Shown here one piece after another: positions 46,952-57,193 of a stretch of 64,000 nucleotides of DNA. Each line of letters opens with the position of its first letter. Positions within the stretch are counted from its first letter, which is position 1. Under the pieces are notes generated by a model that ran no database searches, was not told the origin of the DNA, and saw only the letters and a list, made by a program, of their open reading frames with translations. The DNA is from Flectonema sp. DT1601 (Eukaryota > Euglenozoa > Diplonemea > Diplonemida > Diplonemidae), in contig OZ025839.1 in NCBI GenBank assembly GCA_964019425.1, positions 310,001 through 374,000 of the forward strand. Reading direction: 5' to 3'. Both the position numbers and the translations under genes were made by a program.

Positions 46952-47329
46952 ATGGAACAAGACTTTGCACCAGCTGCCAAATCCTCAGAGGAGGTAAAAG
47001 AACCAGATGCTAAGTATAAAGTAAATATGAGTGGATGGTCATCCGACGAGTGTCCAAACTCACCGATTCTAACTGACAATGATTGTATGATATGCGGAGA
47101 AGAAGCACTCTGGTCATGTAAGCCATGTGATGCGAAGTACTGCTCTGAATGTTGGAGTGAAGACCACAAAACAAAACAACATGAAAAAACAACTTTTAAA
47201 TACAAAACTCACGACACTAACGGTAAAGTAACTTTATCAAATCCGACTACTGCAACCGAAGTACTCGGCAGTCGAGATGATCAGAACACTGCGAGCAACT
47301 TGTTAAATGACTTCCTGAATACAACTTGA
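46952..47329 (+). CDS. Mini B-box zinc finger protein
   Basis: 125 residues with a single B-box-like finger in the middle: CMICGEEALWSCKPC, then CSECW, DH and QH supply the usual Cys/His ligands. Flanking parts are acidic and unstructured. There is no RING, coiled coil or membrane segment. It resembles box 2 of the protein at 36893 in spacing, so the two may be distant relatives. The role is presumably protein binding. The ATG lacks the strong pyrimidine-AG context of its neighbours, so the start is less certain. Confidence 0.65.
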   Translation: MEQDFAPAAKSSEEVKEPDAKYKVNMSGWSSDECPNSPILTDNDCMICGEEALWSCKPCDAKYCSECWSEDHKTKQHEKTTFKYKTHDTNGKVTLSNPTTATEVLGSRDDQNTASNLLNDFLNTT

Positions 47330-47614
47330 GCGTCGTAGCCATCGATAAAGGAGGCAACAAGACGCTTTAAATATTCCTCCCAACTAGGGGAAGTTGTAAC
47401 CTTTGCCTTACTGAAATAAATTACAAGTTTTGGCAGTATTGGGGACTGCTTTGGTCAATATTCATATCAAAAAAAAAAAAAAAAAAAAAGTGAATTTTGG
47501 CATCGTGGTCCTCGCTCACCCACTTTCCCTGAAATTAGATTAGTATAGTGTTTCTAAGAAAATAGTTCGTGTTTTTTTTTAATTTTTTTTTTTCATATTT
47601 TATGAACAGGTGAC
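47330..47614. other. Short intergenic region
   Basis: UTR-like, with an A run (47469-47489) and a pyrimidine tract ending TATGAACAG at 47609, 5 nt before the next ATG. Confidence 0.5.
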
Positions 47615-48877
47615 ATGGTAGTCGTGTCTCAGTACGATTGGACATCTGACCTGAAGACCGCACGACAGCTATTTCACAAATATCAATACATCGATGAGGA
47701 TCTTACAAATATTAATTTAGAAAAGTACTGCAGATGGTGTATTGACAGAGTCATAGGTATTGATGTTCACAGATTATCATTCGTAGCAGAGAGAATGATG
47801 TGGCAATTGAAAGGATGTGACACAGCACATGTTAGAATACCTCTTTCTGAATCAACGACTAACTTATTAGTAGAACCATTATCACTGCTATGTGAACTAT
47901 TAAACAAACAGTTGACATCTATATTGGGTCATTTAGACCTTCAGCAGACTACGTCTAATGAAATAGACGATTTATCAGAAGCTTTTCTTGCGTTTGGAGG
48001 ACGAGAAAAGATCAGCATGAAAGAATTATCTGAGCTACTTGAATCTAACTTTGGAGTTGTCCTTTCATCTGATAAAGAAGCTGTTTGTAAAATTGAATTT
48101 CCAAAAGCTGTGAATGGAATAAAAGAATCCTTAGAAGCTGCTACCTATCAAAAGATGTCTATATCAGGATCAATTGGATGGAGAAACAGATCAAAGATAA
48201 AAACACTAAGAGCAGCACCAAAGAAAAACAATCTACTGTTAAACCTAAACTCAAATGAGCTGAAGACTATATTAGGAAGCAAAGGTCGAGGTCAAGAATC
48301 TCAACGTATGAACGCATCAGAGGATGTGTATGAAATACTTGAGTACGATGGTCAAATTGAAAAGCTAACAATGGTTTTAAATGTTGTTAATCAAGACACA
48401 ATCAAACAAAGGTCTGATGACATACTTAAAAACATCCGAAAGGCAGAAGCACACAAACGAGATCTTCGTTGTAATAATTGGAAACGTGCGTTGACTGAAA
48501 AATGGAGTGCTCGACAACAGTTGACTCACAAATATAAAAAAGGATTCAAAGGAAAAATTGACGTTGAGGCTATCTTGGCAAGCCGTCTACACAGCTCTTC
48601 AAAACCGCTTTCATCACAGTCTGAGGTACGACATCGACAGAAGAAGCAGAGAAAGAAACCAACCAAAACAACAGAGACTGTGACATTGTCACGAACCACT
48701 TCTGATTCAGTTATGGATAATTGGACCAGTACAGGAATATCAGCATCGCATCAAAGTCTTCCTTTTCGTAAGGAGTTTAAGGCTTTATACAGTCTGGCAT
48801 CTAAACCCCCAGAGCTGTTTGAAATCTTAAACAAACCATCCCAGCCTTCGTGTTCTATGCCGCTATCAACCTTGTAG
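47615..48877 (+). CDS. Hypothetical protein with degenerate EF-hand-like region
   Basis: 420 residues, no signal peptide or membrane segment. Residues 1-170 are helical, and DLSEAFLAFGGREKISMKELSELLESNFGV (about 119-148) has the helix-loop-helix rhythm of an EF-hand but lacks a complete calcium loop. The middle is helical and charged. Residues 315-365 are strongly basic (RHRQKKQRKKPTK), and the C-terminus is Ser-rich. Family not recognised; a cytoskeletal or flagellar protein is possible but unproven. Start fixed by the acceptor at 47609. Confidence 0.6.
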   Translation: MVVVSQYDWTSDLKTARQLFHKYQYIDEDLTNINLEKYCRWCIDRVIGIDVHRLSFVAERMMWQLKGCDTAHVRIPLSESTTNLLVEPLSLLCELLNKQLTSILGHLDLQQTTSNEIDDLSEAFLAFGGREKISMKELSELLESNFGVVLSSDKEAVCKIEFPKAVNGIKESLEAATYQKMSISGSIGWRNRSKIKTLRAAPKKNNLLLNLNSNELKTILGSKGRGQESQRMNASEDVYEILEYDGQIEKLTMVLNVVNQDTIKQRSDDILKNIRKAEAHKRDLRCNNWKRALTEKWSARQQLTHKYKKGFKGKIDVEAILASRLHSSSKPLSSQSEVRHRQKKQRKKPTKTTETVTLSRTTSDSVMDNWTSTGISASHQSLPFRKEFKALYSLASKPPELFEILNKPSQPSCSMPLSTL

Positions 48878-49139
48878 GTTGGTGATCTCAGATTATTACT
48901 ATTTTACGGTTTGGTTGGGAGTTTCATTTACACATTACTGTTAAGGGTTTTGTTACTGGCTATTGAAGTGTGATTGTTTATTTTATTTTCATAGTCTCTT
49001 TAACAAAATGACATCAACACTGTTCTGTATTACTCTTTGAGTTGGTTCTCTGAGGTTTTGGTAAAATTGTACTTATTTTTTCCTTTTTCATTTTCGTAGC
49101 CCAAAAAAAAAAAAAAAAAAAAAAAAAGAGTCTTTTGCA
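48878..49139. other. Short intergenic region
   Basis: UTR-like, with an acceptor TTTTCGTAG at 49099 followed by an A run of about 23 in the 5' UTR of the next gene. Confidence 0.45.
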
Positions 49140-50348
49140 ATGCTAAACCAAATCGTGTCTATTATTGAAAAGGCAGATCCCGTGGATGAAACTGAGCAGT
49201 TTTGTGAGGAAGATTTACTATTAGATGATGAATTTTGTAAGCAAGAAAGAAAATGTTCACCAAGTCCAAATAGCCAAACGGACATGATAGCTGTTAATAT
49301 AAACGATATTCAAAGAGAAGATTGTCCTGTAAAAATAGAATCGTCGCCTGTTAGTCTGCAATCTCCAATACTTGACAACTGCGAAGCAACTCCTGACGAC
49401 AAACCAAAATCGGAGACTATTACTCCATTAAAGACAATAAGTTCTGTAGAGTCGCACGATCCGTTTTTTAAAAAAATAACTGACGAGGCTGCTTCTGATG
49501 CGTATCGTTGTAAGTTAGTAGAACTTCAAGAACTGATATGTAATTTTAAAAAATTTAAAACCATGACAATAGGATGTCTTCAGTCATACCAAAGTGAAAT
49601 GGATAAGTTGGGAAGAGGTGAAATAACTGATGGACTGCTTTCAGAGATGGAAAACCATACATTACCGAATACTGAAAAATCATTATCTGAGATAAACGCT
49701 CATTTCCATTGTATTGAACAAGAGATACGCAAAGAAGCTGTTGGTGACAGAGCATTAGAAACTTTGTGTGGATATCTTCAGGGGAATGTGAGACAGTTGG
49801 AATCTCAAGTAACAATTTTAAATGAAGAAAAACATCGGCTTTTAGAAAATGAACAGCGACTGTTATCAGAAACTTCTACGACAATACCCGTTCAAAATCA
49901 CTCAGATGGTGGTGAGGCTGAACAAAAAAAGATGAGAAGGAAACTGGACAAGGCACAGTCAGAGTCATCTGAAAAGCAAGCAATGATTAGCGTTTTGTAT
50001 ACTGAAAAAGAAGATCTCCGTCATCGACTTGAAATGTGCGAAGCTCGGTTAGAAACAGTTGCTGCAACACCACAAGCGAAAGTAAATGATTCTCATTTCT
50101 TTCAATCGATAGCAGGAAGGGGTCAGCTTGGGCTTCGGGTCACCGCAGCTGTGACTCGAATCGATTATTACACTTTACGACTTGGGAAGGTAGCATACTC
50201 TAACGCTGTTGTTCGTGTTCTTATTGCTGTTTATTTAATTATTATTCATTTATGGGTGTTTTACGTAATTAGTTCTTCCGTACACATGTTGCCATCACTG
50301 GCTGAAAGCGTTCATGATCACGAAATGCATTTTAACAACAATCACTAG
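49140..50348 (+). CDS. Golgin-84-like tail-anchored coiled-coil protein
   Basis: 402 residues. Acidic N-terminus, coiled coil from about 120 to 310, then a C-terminal hydrophobic segment at 357-381 near the end of the chain (tail anchor). The region before and in the anchor, DYYTLRLGKVAYSN followed by RVLIAVYLIIIHLWVFYVI, closely follows the golgin-84/GOLGA5 signature (RLG..., then a Tyr...LH-Leu-Trp-Val membrane helix). Golgin-84 tethers intra-Golgi vesicles and keeps Golgi ribbons. It is shorter than animal golgin-84, mainly by less coiled coil. CASP is the closest alternative. Confidence 0.75.
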   Translation: MLNQIVSIIEKADPVDETEQFCEEDLLLDDEFCKQERKCSPSPNSQTDMIAVNINDIQREDCPVKIESSPVSLQSPILDNCEATPDDKPKSETITPLKTISSVESHDPFFKKITDEAASDAYRCKLVELQELICNFKKFKTMTIGCLQSYQSEMDKLGRGEITDGLLSEMENHTLPNTEKSLSEINAHFHCIEQEIRKEAVGDRALETLCGYLQGNVRQLESQVTILNEEKHRLLENEQRLLSETSTTIPVQNHSDGGEAEQKKMRRKLDKAQSESSEKQAMISVLYTEKEDLRHRLEMCEARLETVAATPQAKVNDSHFFQSIAGRGQLGLRVTAAVTRIDYYTLRLGKVAYSNAVVRVLIAVYLIIIHLWVFYVISSSVHMLPSLAESVHDHEMHFNNNH

Positions 50349-50462
50349 CTACTAATTGAGATGGAGGTTTGTCCTAGCCATTGTTTTTGTTCGGAATTGT
50401 GTTTTTTAAAAATGAATTTTTTAAATACAATTTTTTTTATTTTGGGTGAGTATTTTGTGATT

Positions 50463-50480
50463 ATTTCTATTCCACTACAG
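50463..50480 (+). promoter_or_regulatory. Spliced-leader acceptor (inferred) of the MFS transporter gene
   Basis: ATTTCTATTCCACTACAG ends 13 nt before the ATG at 50494. Confidence 0.55.
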
Positions 50481-50493
50481 TCTGGTGCGGCCT

Positions 50494-52026
50494 ATGACTG
50501 CACACATAAACGAAAATGAAGAACGAAAGAATTCACAAAGTACAGCAACGACTTCAATGATATACAGAGATGACTCAACAGGGATGTTGGTAGGAGGTGC
50601 AGCTCTCTTGGTTGATGCCTTGGGACCGTTTTCAACAGATTCGTATTTACCGAGCCTTCCAATGATGGTAAGTGATCTCAGGGGGGGTAGTGCCGCTCTT
50701 GTTGTGATGGCATTACAGCTTTCTTTATTAACGAGATTAGCATTTTCAACTCTTCCTTTCACGTCGATCAAAAACAACGATAAATTCGCACTAAAAGCAT
50801 TCTTATTAAGCGGTGTAGTTTTCTGTGGAACCTCAGTAGCTGCCTCCTACTGCAATAGTATTTGGTTGTTGTGCGTTTTTAGAATCATACAGGGTGCTGC
50901 GGAGGGAAACTTTGTTGGTTCGTCTGCCATTGCTCCATTTCTTTTGAGACCGGAAAATTCGTTTCCAAGTTCTGTGTCAGCTTTGAAGCCTTTATATGTA
51001 GTGTTGTCACCTTGTATTGGTGGACTTATCTCTCATTTCTTGTCTTGGAGATGGGTGTTTAGAGTACAAGGAGCATGGAGTCTTGTTAACATTATTGTGG
51101 TGTGCTTAGCATACTTTACTTCTTCGGATAGATCAACTGAGCAGTCTCACTTTCGTGATTCGTGTAGCTTTTCTCAGTCAACGAACGATCGAGCTCCACA
51201 TCCTAAAAGTAGTATCAGAAGTAGGGCAGGAGGCCTACTACGTGATCGAATGTTTGTAGGTCTTTGTGGTGTGACATCCTTGTTCATGGCTCAGACTCTT
51301 GGGTTACTTTATGCAGCACCATTCTTCATTCATTCTTATTATAATATCAGCACCGTTAAGTGTGGATTGCTTTTGGGTTCGATTCCCTTCGCTGGTATAT
51401 TAGGATCGATGATATTCAAGATGTTTGGTATTCGACCAACAGAATCATGTTACCAATTTCTTACTGTTCTCTGGTTGCTTATAAGTATTGTTTTTTATGT
51501 TGAAGCTGCTTTGGATTTATATACCAAGTGGTACTATCTTTTTATTCCGATCTACTGTTCTGCGGCTGTTGGGTTTTCGTTAGGTCCTCTAACAAGGTTT
51601 ATTATTAGCGAATCTACGAGTGACAACAGCGTAGCACTCGATTTGCAAAATGCAATTCAAATAGTGGTAAGTACGTCTGGGTCATTAATGGTTTCTATTG
51701 GTGAGCCGAGTGATCCACATCGGACGTTATATTACATGTTTAACTGTACGGCTGTGGGAGTAGTATGGTTTCTTGTTGTATGTGGATTTGAGCATGTTGG
51801 GAGATCTATTGCAAAACTTAATGCAAAACAACACGAACGAGCTCATCTACTTGAAGAAACAACAGATGGCGGATCTGAAATCGGAAACTCAACAGTCGGT
51901 TCGATCCCTTCGGTAGTTGATTGGTCTCAGCAAGCGCTCTTCTGGCCATCGAATTCTCTTGCTGGGTCATTCGGTTCTGGTGTCAGAAGGGATCCTTGTG
52001 AGGGTTCTCCCTCGACGCCTATTTAG
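50494..52026 (+). CDS. MFS transporter, Bcr/CflA (DHA1 drug:H+ antiporter)-like
   Basis: 510 residues with about 12 hydrophobic segments and a charged loop in the middle (about 212-248), the usual 6+6 layout. TM1 carries DSYLPSLP at 49-56, the hallmark of the Bcr/CflA group, and RIIQG at 130-134 corresponds to the conserved Arg-X-X-Gln-Gly/Ala stretch of TM4. Bacterial relatives export antibiotics and small molecules; the substrate here is unknown. A hydrophilic tail of about 75 residues may be regulatory. A GTG-initiated longer frame (50485) is ignored in favour of the first ATG after the acceptor. Confidence 0.85.
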   Translation: MTAHINENEERKNSQSTATTSMIYRDDSTGMLVGGAALLVDALGPFSTDSYLPSLPMMVSDLRGGSAALVVMALQLSLLTRLAFSTLPFTSIKNNDKFALKAFLLSGVVFCGTSVAASYCNSIWLLCVFRIIQGAAEGNFVGSSAIAPFLLRPENSFPSSVSALKPLYVVLSPCIGGLISHFLSWRWVFRVQGAWSLVNIIVVCLAYFTSSDRSTEQSHFRDSCSFSQSTNDRAPHPKSSIRSRAGGLLRDRMFVGLCGVTSLFMAQTLGLLYAAPFFIHSYYNISTVKCGLLLGSIPFAGILGSMIFKMFGIRPTESCYQFLTVLWLLISIVFYVEAALDLYTKWYYLFIPIYCSAAVGFSLGPLTRFIISESTSDNSVALDLQNAIQIVVSTSGSLMVSIGEPSDPHRTLYYMFNCTAVGVVWFLVVCGFEHVGRSIAKLNAKQHERAHLLEETTDGGSEIGNSTVGSIPSVVDWSQQALFWPSNSLAGSFGSGVRRDPCEGSPSTPI

Positions 52027-52282
52027 TACTTTTTTTTTTTTTTTTTTGTAAAGTCTTTTTCTCTGTAATGCATAAGGCTTCCTTTGACTTTTTTTTTTTC
52101 TTAAAGAAGATGTGTGTGAAGTGTTTTGTCTGATGCCAATTTGTTAAAAAGAATTTAGTGCTAAGATTACTAACATGAACCATTTCTTACGTGACTATTT
52201 TTTTTCCACATGTGTCAATTTCGCTCGCCCACATAGTCTTACTGGTGTGGCCACCAACCAGGAAGTGGGGTTTTTCCCCTTC
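52027..52282. other. Short intergenic region before array 2
   Basis: T runs then unique sequence. The hairpin GTGGCCACCAACC...GGAAGTGGGG near 52247-52270 precedes the array. No gene seen. Confidence 0.45.
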
Positions 52283-55140
52283 AACATAGGCAAGTGGCGC
52301 TCAACTATGTTCACGTGGCCTCCAGTGGTATTATTTATATATTTGCAGTCATTTACTACGCTGCCGCTGACAGTCAAGATTGTCGGAGAAATTGTTGTTC
52401 CTTTTGAGCTTGAAAATGCAGTATCAAATTACCCCTCTTTGCACTGTACCCCGGTATCTCTGTACTGGCGTGGAGCAGTGTATACCATATTGTGCCTATG
52501 TACAACTGACCACTCATCCAGTGTTGCTTTCCTAATTATTTATGCAACCCACGTTTAAAGTTACACACTTTGCCTAGGTCTGGGCAGGAACGGGAGACTG
52601 TGCGTGCTATCCACCGTTGAAGTGGACAAGTTTAATGCACTTCCCAAGGGACAAAATTAGCAAAAAAACGGCGGCTAGTCCGCGTGGTGTCCCCCTCTCC
52701 CTGTGTGAATTATGAGGATGTTTTGCTCGCCCCTTTTTTAATTTTGGAGCGGCATGATCGAAGACAATCTTTCTTTTCCCTCTTTTATTTCCAATCCCGT
52801 CGCCCCCGGGAAGTTTAATTGTAGTGACTAGCCATGAAGGGCATTTTGATTTACATTTGTGACAGCTAGGGGGAGTGGAGTGTAGCGAGGGAATGGCACT
52901 TTGCCACTTACCGGCTGTTGACCGTATATGCGGGTTATCACGTTTCCTTTTTGTTTTAGGTTTTTTGTTAGTAGTGAGATGTGCTACGTTTATTTATTTC
53001 ACAACGTGTTTCGCCATCTTGAACTACTTTTAATACAGTTTTCGTATCATCAAATACCAGTATATACGGCTATTGACAAAGAGCCGCCCCCCTTCCTGGT
53101 GTTCGTCTTTTTCTATGGTTAATTTTCAAGACAATATAATGTATTAATTAAGTACTCATGAGTTTTATAAAAAGCTGTTACGGTAACATAGGCAAGTGGC
53201 GCTCAACTATGTTCACGTGGCCTCCAGTGGTATTATTTATATATTTGCAGTCATTTACTACGCTGCCGCTGACAGTCAAGATTGTCGGAGAAATTGTTGT
53301 TCCTTTTGAGCTTGAAAATGCAGTATCAAATTACCCCTCTTTGCACTGTACCCCGGTATCTCTGTACTGGCGTGGAGCAGTGTATACCATATTGTGCCTA
53401 TGTACAACTGACCACTCATCCAGTGTTGCTTTCCTAATTATTTATGCAACCCACGTTTAAAGTTACACACTTTGCCTAGGTCTGGGCAGGAACGGGAGAC
53501 TGTGCGTGCTATCCACCGTTGAAGTGGACAAGTTTAATGCACTTCCCAAGGGACAAAATTAGCAAAAAAACGGCGGCTAGTCCGCGTGGTGTCCCCCTCT
53601 CCCTGTGTGAATTATGAGGATGTTTTGCTCGCCCCTTTTTTAATTTTGGAGCGGCATGATCGAAGACAATCTTTCTTTTCCCTCTTTTATTTCCAATCCC
53701 GTCGCCCCCGGGAAGTTTAATTGTAGTGACTAGCCATGAAGGGCATTTTGATTTACATTTGTGACAGCTAGGGGGAGTGGAGTGTAGCGAGGGAATGGCA
53801 CTTTGCCACTTACCGGCTGTTGACCGTATATGCGGGTTATCACGTTTCCTTTTTGTTTTAGGTTTTTTGTTAGTAGTGAGATGTGCTACGTTTATTTATT
53901 TCACAACGTGTTTCGCCATCTTGAACTACTTTTAATACAGTTTTCGTATCATCAAATACCAGTATATACGGCTATTGACAAAGAGCCGCCCCCCTTCCTG
54001 GTGTTCGTCTTTTTCTATGGTTAATTTTCAAGACAATATAATGTATTAATTAAGTACTCATGAGTTTTATAAAAAGCTGTTACGGTAACATAGGCAAGTG
54101 GCGCTCAACTATGTTCACGTGGCCTCCAGTGGTATTATTTATATATTTGCAGTCATTTACTACGCTGCCGCTGACAGTCAAGATTGTCGGAGAAATTGTT
54201 GTTCCTTTTGAGCTTGAAAATGCAGTATCAAATTACCCCTCTTTGCACTGTACCCCGGTATCTCTGTACTGGCGTGGAGCAGTGTATACCATATTGTGCC
54301 TATGTACAACTGACCACTCATCCAGTGTTGCTTTCCTAATTATTTATGCAACCCACGTTTAAAGTTACACACTTTGCCTAGGTCTGGGCAGGAACGGGAG
54401 ACTGTGCGTGCTATCCACCGTTGAAGTGGACAAGTTTAATGCACTTCCCAAGGGACAAAATTAGCAAAAAAACGGCGGCTAGTCCGCGTGGTGTCCCCCT
54501 CTCCCTGTGTGAATTATGAGGATGTTTTGCTCGCCCCTTTTTTAATTTTGGAGCGGCATGATCGAAGACAATCTTTCTTTTCCCTCTTTTATTTCCAATC
54601 CCGTCGCCCCCGGGAAGTTTAATTGTAGTGACTAGCCATGAAGGGCATTTTGATTTACATTTGTGACAGCTAGGGGGAGTGGAGTGTAGCGAGGGAATGG
54701 CACTTTGCCACTTACCGGCTGTTGACCGTATATGCGGGTTATCACGTTTCCTTTTTGTTTTAGGTTTTTTGTTAGTAGTGAGATGTGCTACGTTTATTTA
54801 TTTCACAACGTGTTTCGCCATCTTGAACTACTTTTAATACAGTTTTCGTATCATCAAATACCAGTATATACGGCTATTGACAAAGAGCCGCCCCCCTTCC
54901 TGGTGTTCGTCTTTTTCTATGGTTAATTTTCAAGACAATATAATGTATTAATTAAGTACTCATGAGTTTTATAAAAAGCTGTTACGGTAACATAGGCAAG
55001 TGGCGCTCAACTATGTTCACGTGGCCTCCAGTGGTATTATTTATATATTTGCAGTCATTTACTACGCTGCCGCTGACAGTCAAGATTGTCGGAGAAATTG
55101 TTGTTCCTTTTGAGCTTGAAAATGCAGTATCAAATTACCC
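52283..55140. repeat. 902-bp tandem array 2 (about 3.2 copies)
   Basis: The same 902-bp unit as at 40689-43066, same orientation, with the two marker frames repeating at 52928, 53830 and 54732, and at 53158, 54060 and 54962. Translations are identical to those in array 1, showing very recent copying or ongoing homogenisation. It starts mid-unit at AACATAGGCAAGTGG, a different phase from array 1, but ends at the same unit position (GTATCAAATTACCC). It follows the MFS gene by 256 bp. Confidence 0.95.
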
Positions 55141-56928
55141 TTCTCCTATTTCCTTTAATATCTGTCTCGATTTCGATTTCGATTTTTTTTTTTTTTTTTT
55201 TTTTTGAAACAAGTTAATTAAAAACTAAAAAGAATTGGCTTTATCTTAAACTATACAGAAAATAGTAATATAACACTGTGATGTTTTTGTTTGTGCACGA
55301 AACCGTGAACCGACTTAAACTGAAAAAGCTACATTCTTTTTCGTTCTTACAATACTTGTTAAATGCAGAGACGGGCTACAGGCGCAGGACACTCAAACCT
55401 GCCCTCGGAATCCCCATTTTCAACAGTTTTATTATTTTTTTTAAACATGACAACCAGACAATAATTTAGTTTTAACTTTTTTGTAGTAAAAGTTATATGT
55501 TTAATTACAGTAACAGGTTAGACTAGACCTCCCCTTTGTTTTTAACGCACTTTACTACTTGTATTCTTTTCGGTCAATTACTTTGATGTTACTTTTGTTT
55601 TTAAAATCGTAAAAACAGTGTCAAGGTTGCACACTTTCCCTAATTAGTTTTTAGATAGTTGACTCTTTTTTAACGGACGACGCTCAACCTGAAGGTACGT
55701 ACCCAAACTACTAGCCATAAAGTCATCTGGGGAGTATGGCAATAAAAATATTACGCATTCTTCGTTACTGGACACTAACTGGATACACACACACATACGA
55801 GAAACACTTCCTACTTAGCATTTTTATTGGGTTGGTGTTTTGAAGAAATGTGTAAATATTTCCCTCCTTTTTATATTTTCTTTTTTCTGAATGTGCCTTT
55901 CCCGATTGCGAGTATATTTTCTTTTCAAGTACTTTTTGATATTTAATTTTTTTTTTTTTTTTTGCATTTCTAATACCTAAAGTTTGTTACTGTTGTTCCT
56001 TTGATGATGTTTAAAAACAACAACAAGAAGGGTTCTTTTTGTGAATTAATTGTGGTGCCATACATCATGTAGATGTGGTCTGCTGATAATCTTTTATTAT
56101 CATCGTAGAATTAGAACTCACTTAGTAGGTCTGGCGCAGTTATGACCATAAACTGACTATCATCTTACCTGATCTTTTTGGTTTTCATTTCTTGCTGAGT
56201 GATATGGCTATGTGCTGTCCAATTTTTTTTTGTGGTACATTTCTAAAGCTTTTCGGTAAGCCCGCAGTACAATTATAATGCTTTGGACAACTGGGGGTGA
56301 ACGATCCTCGGTACTGTTCCGGGGTTTTCTATTTTCTTTCGTGGAGTGTGGGCATATGGCACATGTGGTCGTATTATAAAGAAAGATGTATATGGAAGAA
56401 AGAAGGTTTTTTATTTTTTTTCACCTTCCCCTCCTCCCAGATCATTTCTCTTTTGTTTTCTTTAGTTGTTTACAACCTGTTAGCCTCTGGGCAAGGTGGA
56501 GGCTGGAAGTCGATCACTTCCAGCCCTATGAAACTACAATCTTCGCGATTGGGTCCTTACTGATGCGGGCTACCCAGACCCCTCGTAGATAACCATTAAT
56601 ACTAACTAGTTGCGTCCTGGCGAACTCCGATGGACATTAAGAAATCGGTTCTTTTGAAATAGACCAATTGATAAATCCGATTTATTAATTAACTGGAATG
56701 AAGACCCTTAGAACTTACTGATGAAGGCCTAAGAGGGACAAGTAGTATAAGATTAAGGCTCCTGAAACTACGTATTCCACAGTGTATTATGGAACAGCAG
56801 AACAATGTGTTTTTATAATTTTTCTTTTTTTTTTTTTATATTTTAATTTGGTGCACTTTTTATAATAAACTCATATTCTAACTAGTCGCCTACGAAAATA
56901 TTTATTCTTCAAAAAACTTCTTTCCATG
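55141..56928. repeat. Gene-poor region with repeat debris
   Basis: No convincing gene. 55365-55415 and 55670-55710 resemble the 23600-23680 segment; 55550-55640 and 55925-56005 are diverged members of the 23764 family. 56480-56820 contains a non-repetitive stretch, with hairpin GCTGGAAGTCGATCACTTCCAGC near 56500, and the GGGACAAGTAGTATAA block shared with 40279. The frames at 56297-56592 show no family features and overlap each other, so they are rejected as genes. Confidence 0.55.
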
Positions 56929-57193
56929 TTTTTCTCGGCTCATGAACTTCCTGTCTCTCAGCAATTGAGCTGATGAAGAGAATATCTGAATCAGATAGCG
57001 AGTAGTGTTGTGTTTTAAGTGACTGTCGGTCTGCCCTCGCCTCTCTCAGTGAGCGACTTGGCAGGCTGTTTTTCATTCAAAGAAAGCTGCTCTTTTGACT
57101 ATTGAGTTGATTTCGTACGGTTTCCGTCTTGCAATAGCTGGCCCTCGGGTCAATTTGACTCGTCAGAATCGTTTCTTTGGTTGGGTTTATTTG
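56929..57193 (+). other. Possible rDNA external-spacer sequence upstream of the 18S fragment
   Basis: This stretch is less A/T-biased than the surrounding intergenic DNA and runs straight into the 18S 5' end. It is probably spacer carried along with the rRNA fragment, but nothing in it is diagnostic. Confidence 0.3.

Noticed and set aside
56297-56592. Two overlapping ORFs of 88 and 68 residues
   Set aside because: Overlap in different frames, rich in Phe from T runs, no homology recognised.
56950-57060. 5.8S rRNA similarity (CTCTCAGC...GATGAAGA)
   Set aside because: Only two short words match; order and spacing of conserved 5.8S blocks are missing, and it lies upstream of 18S.
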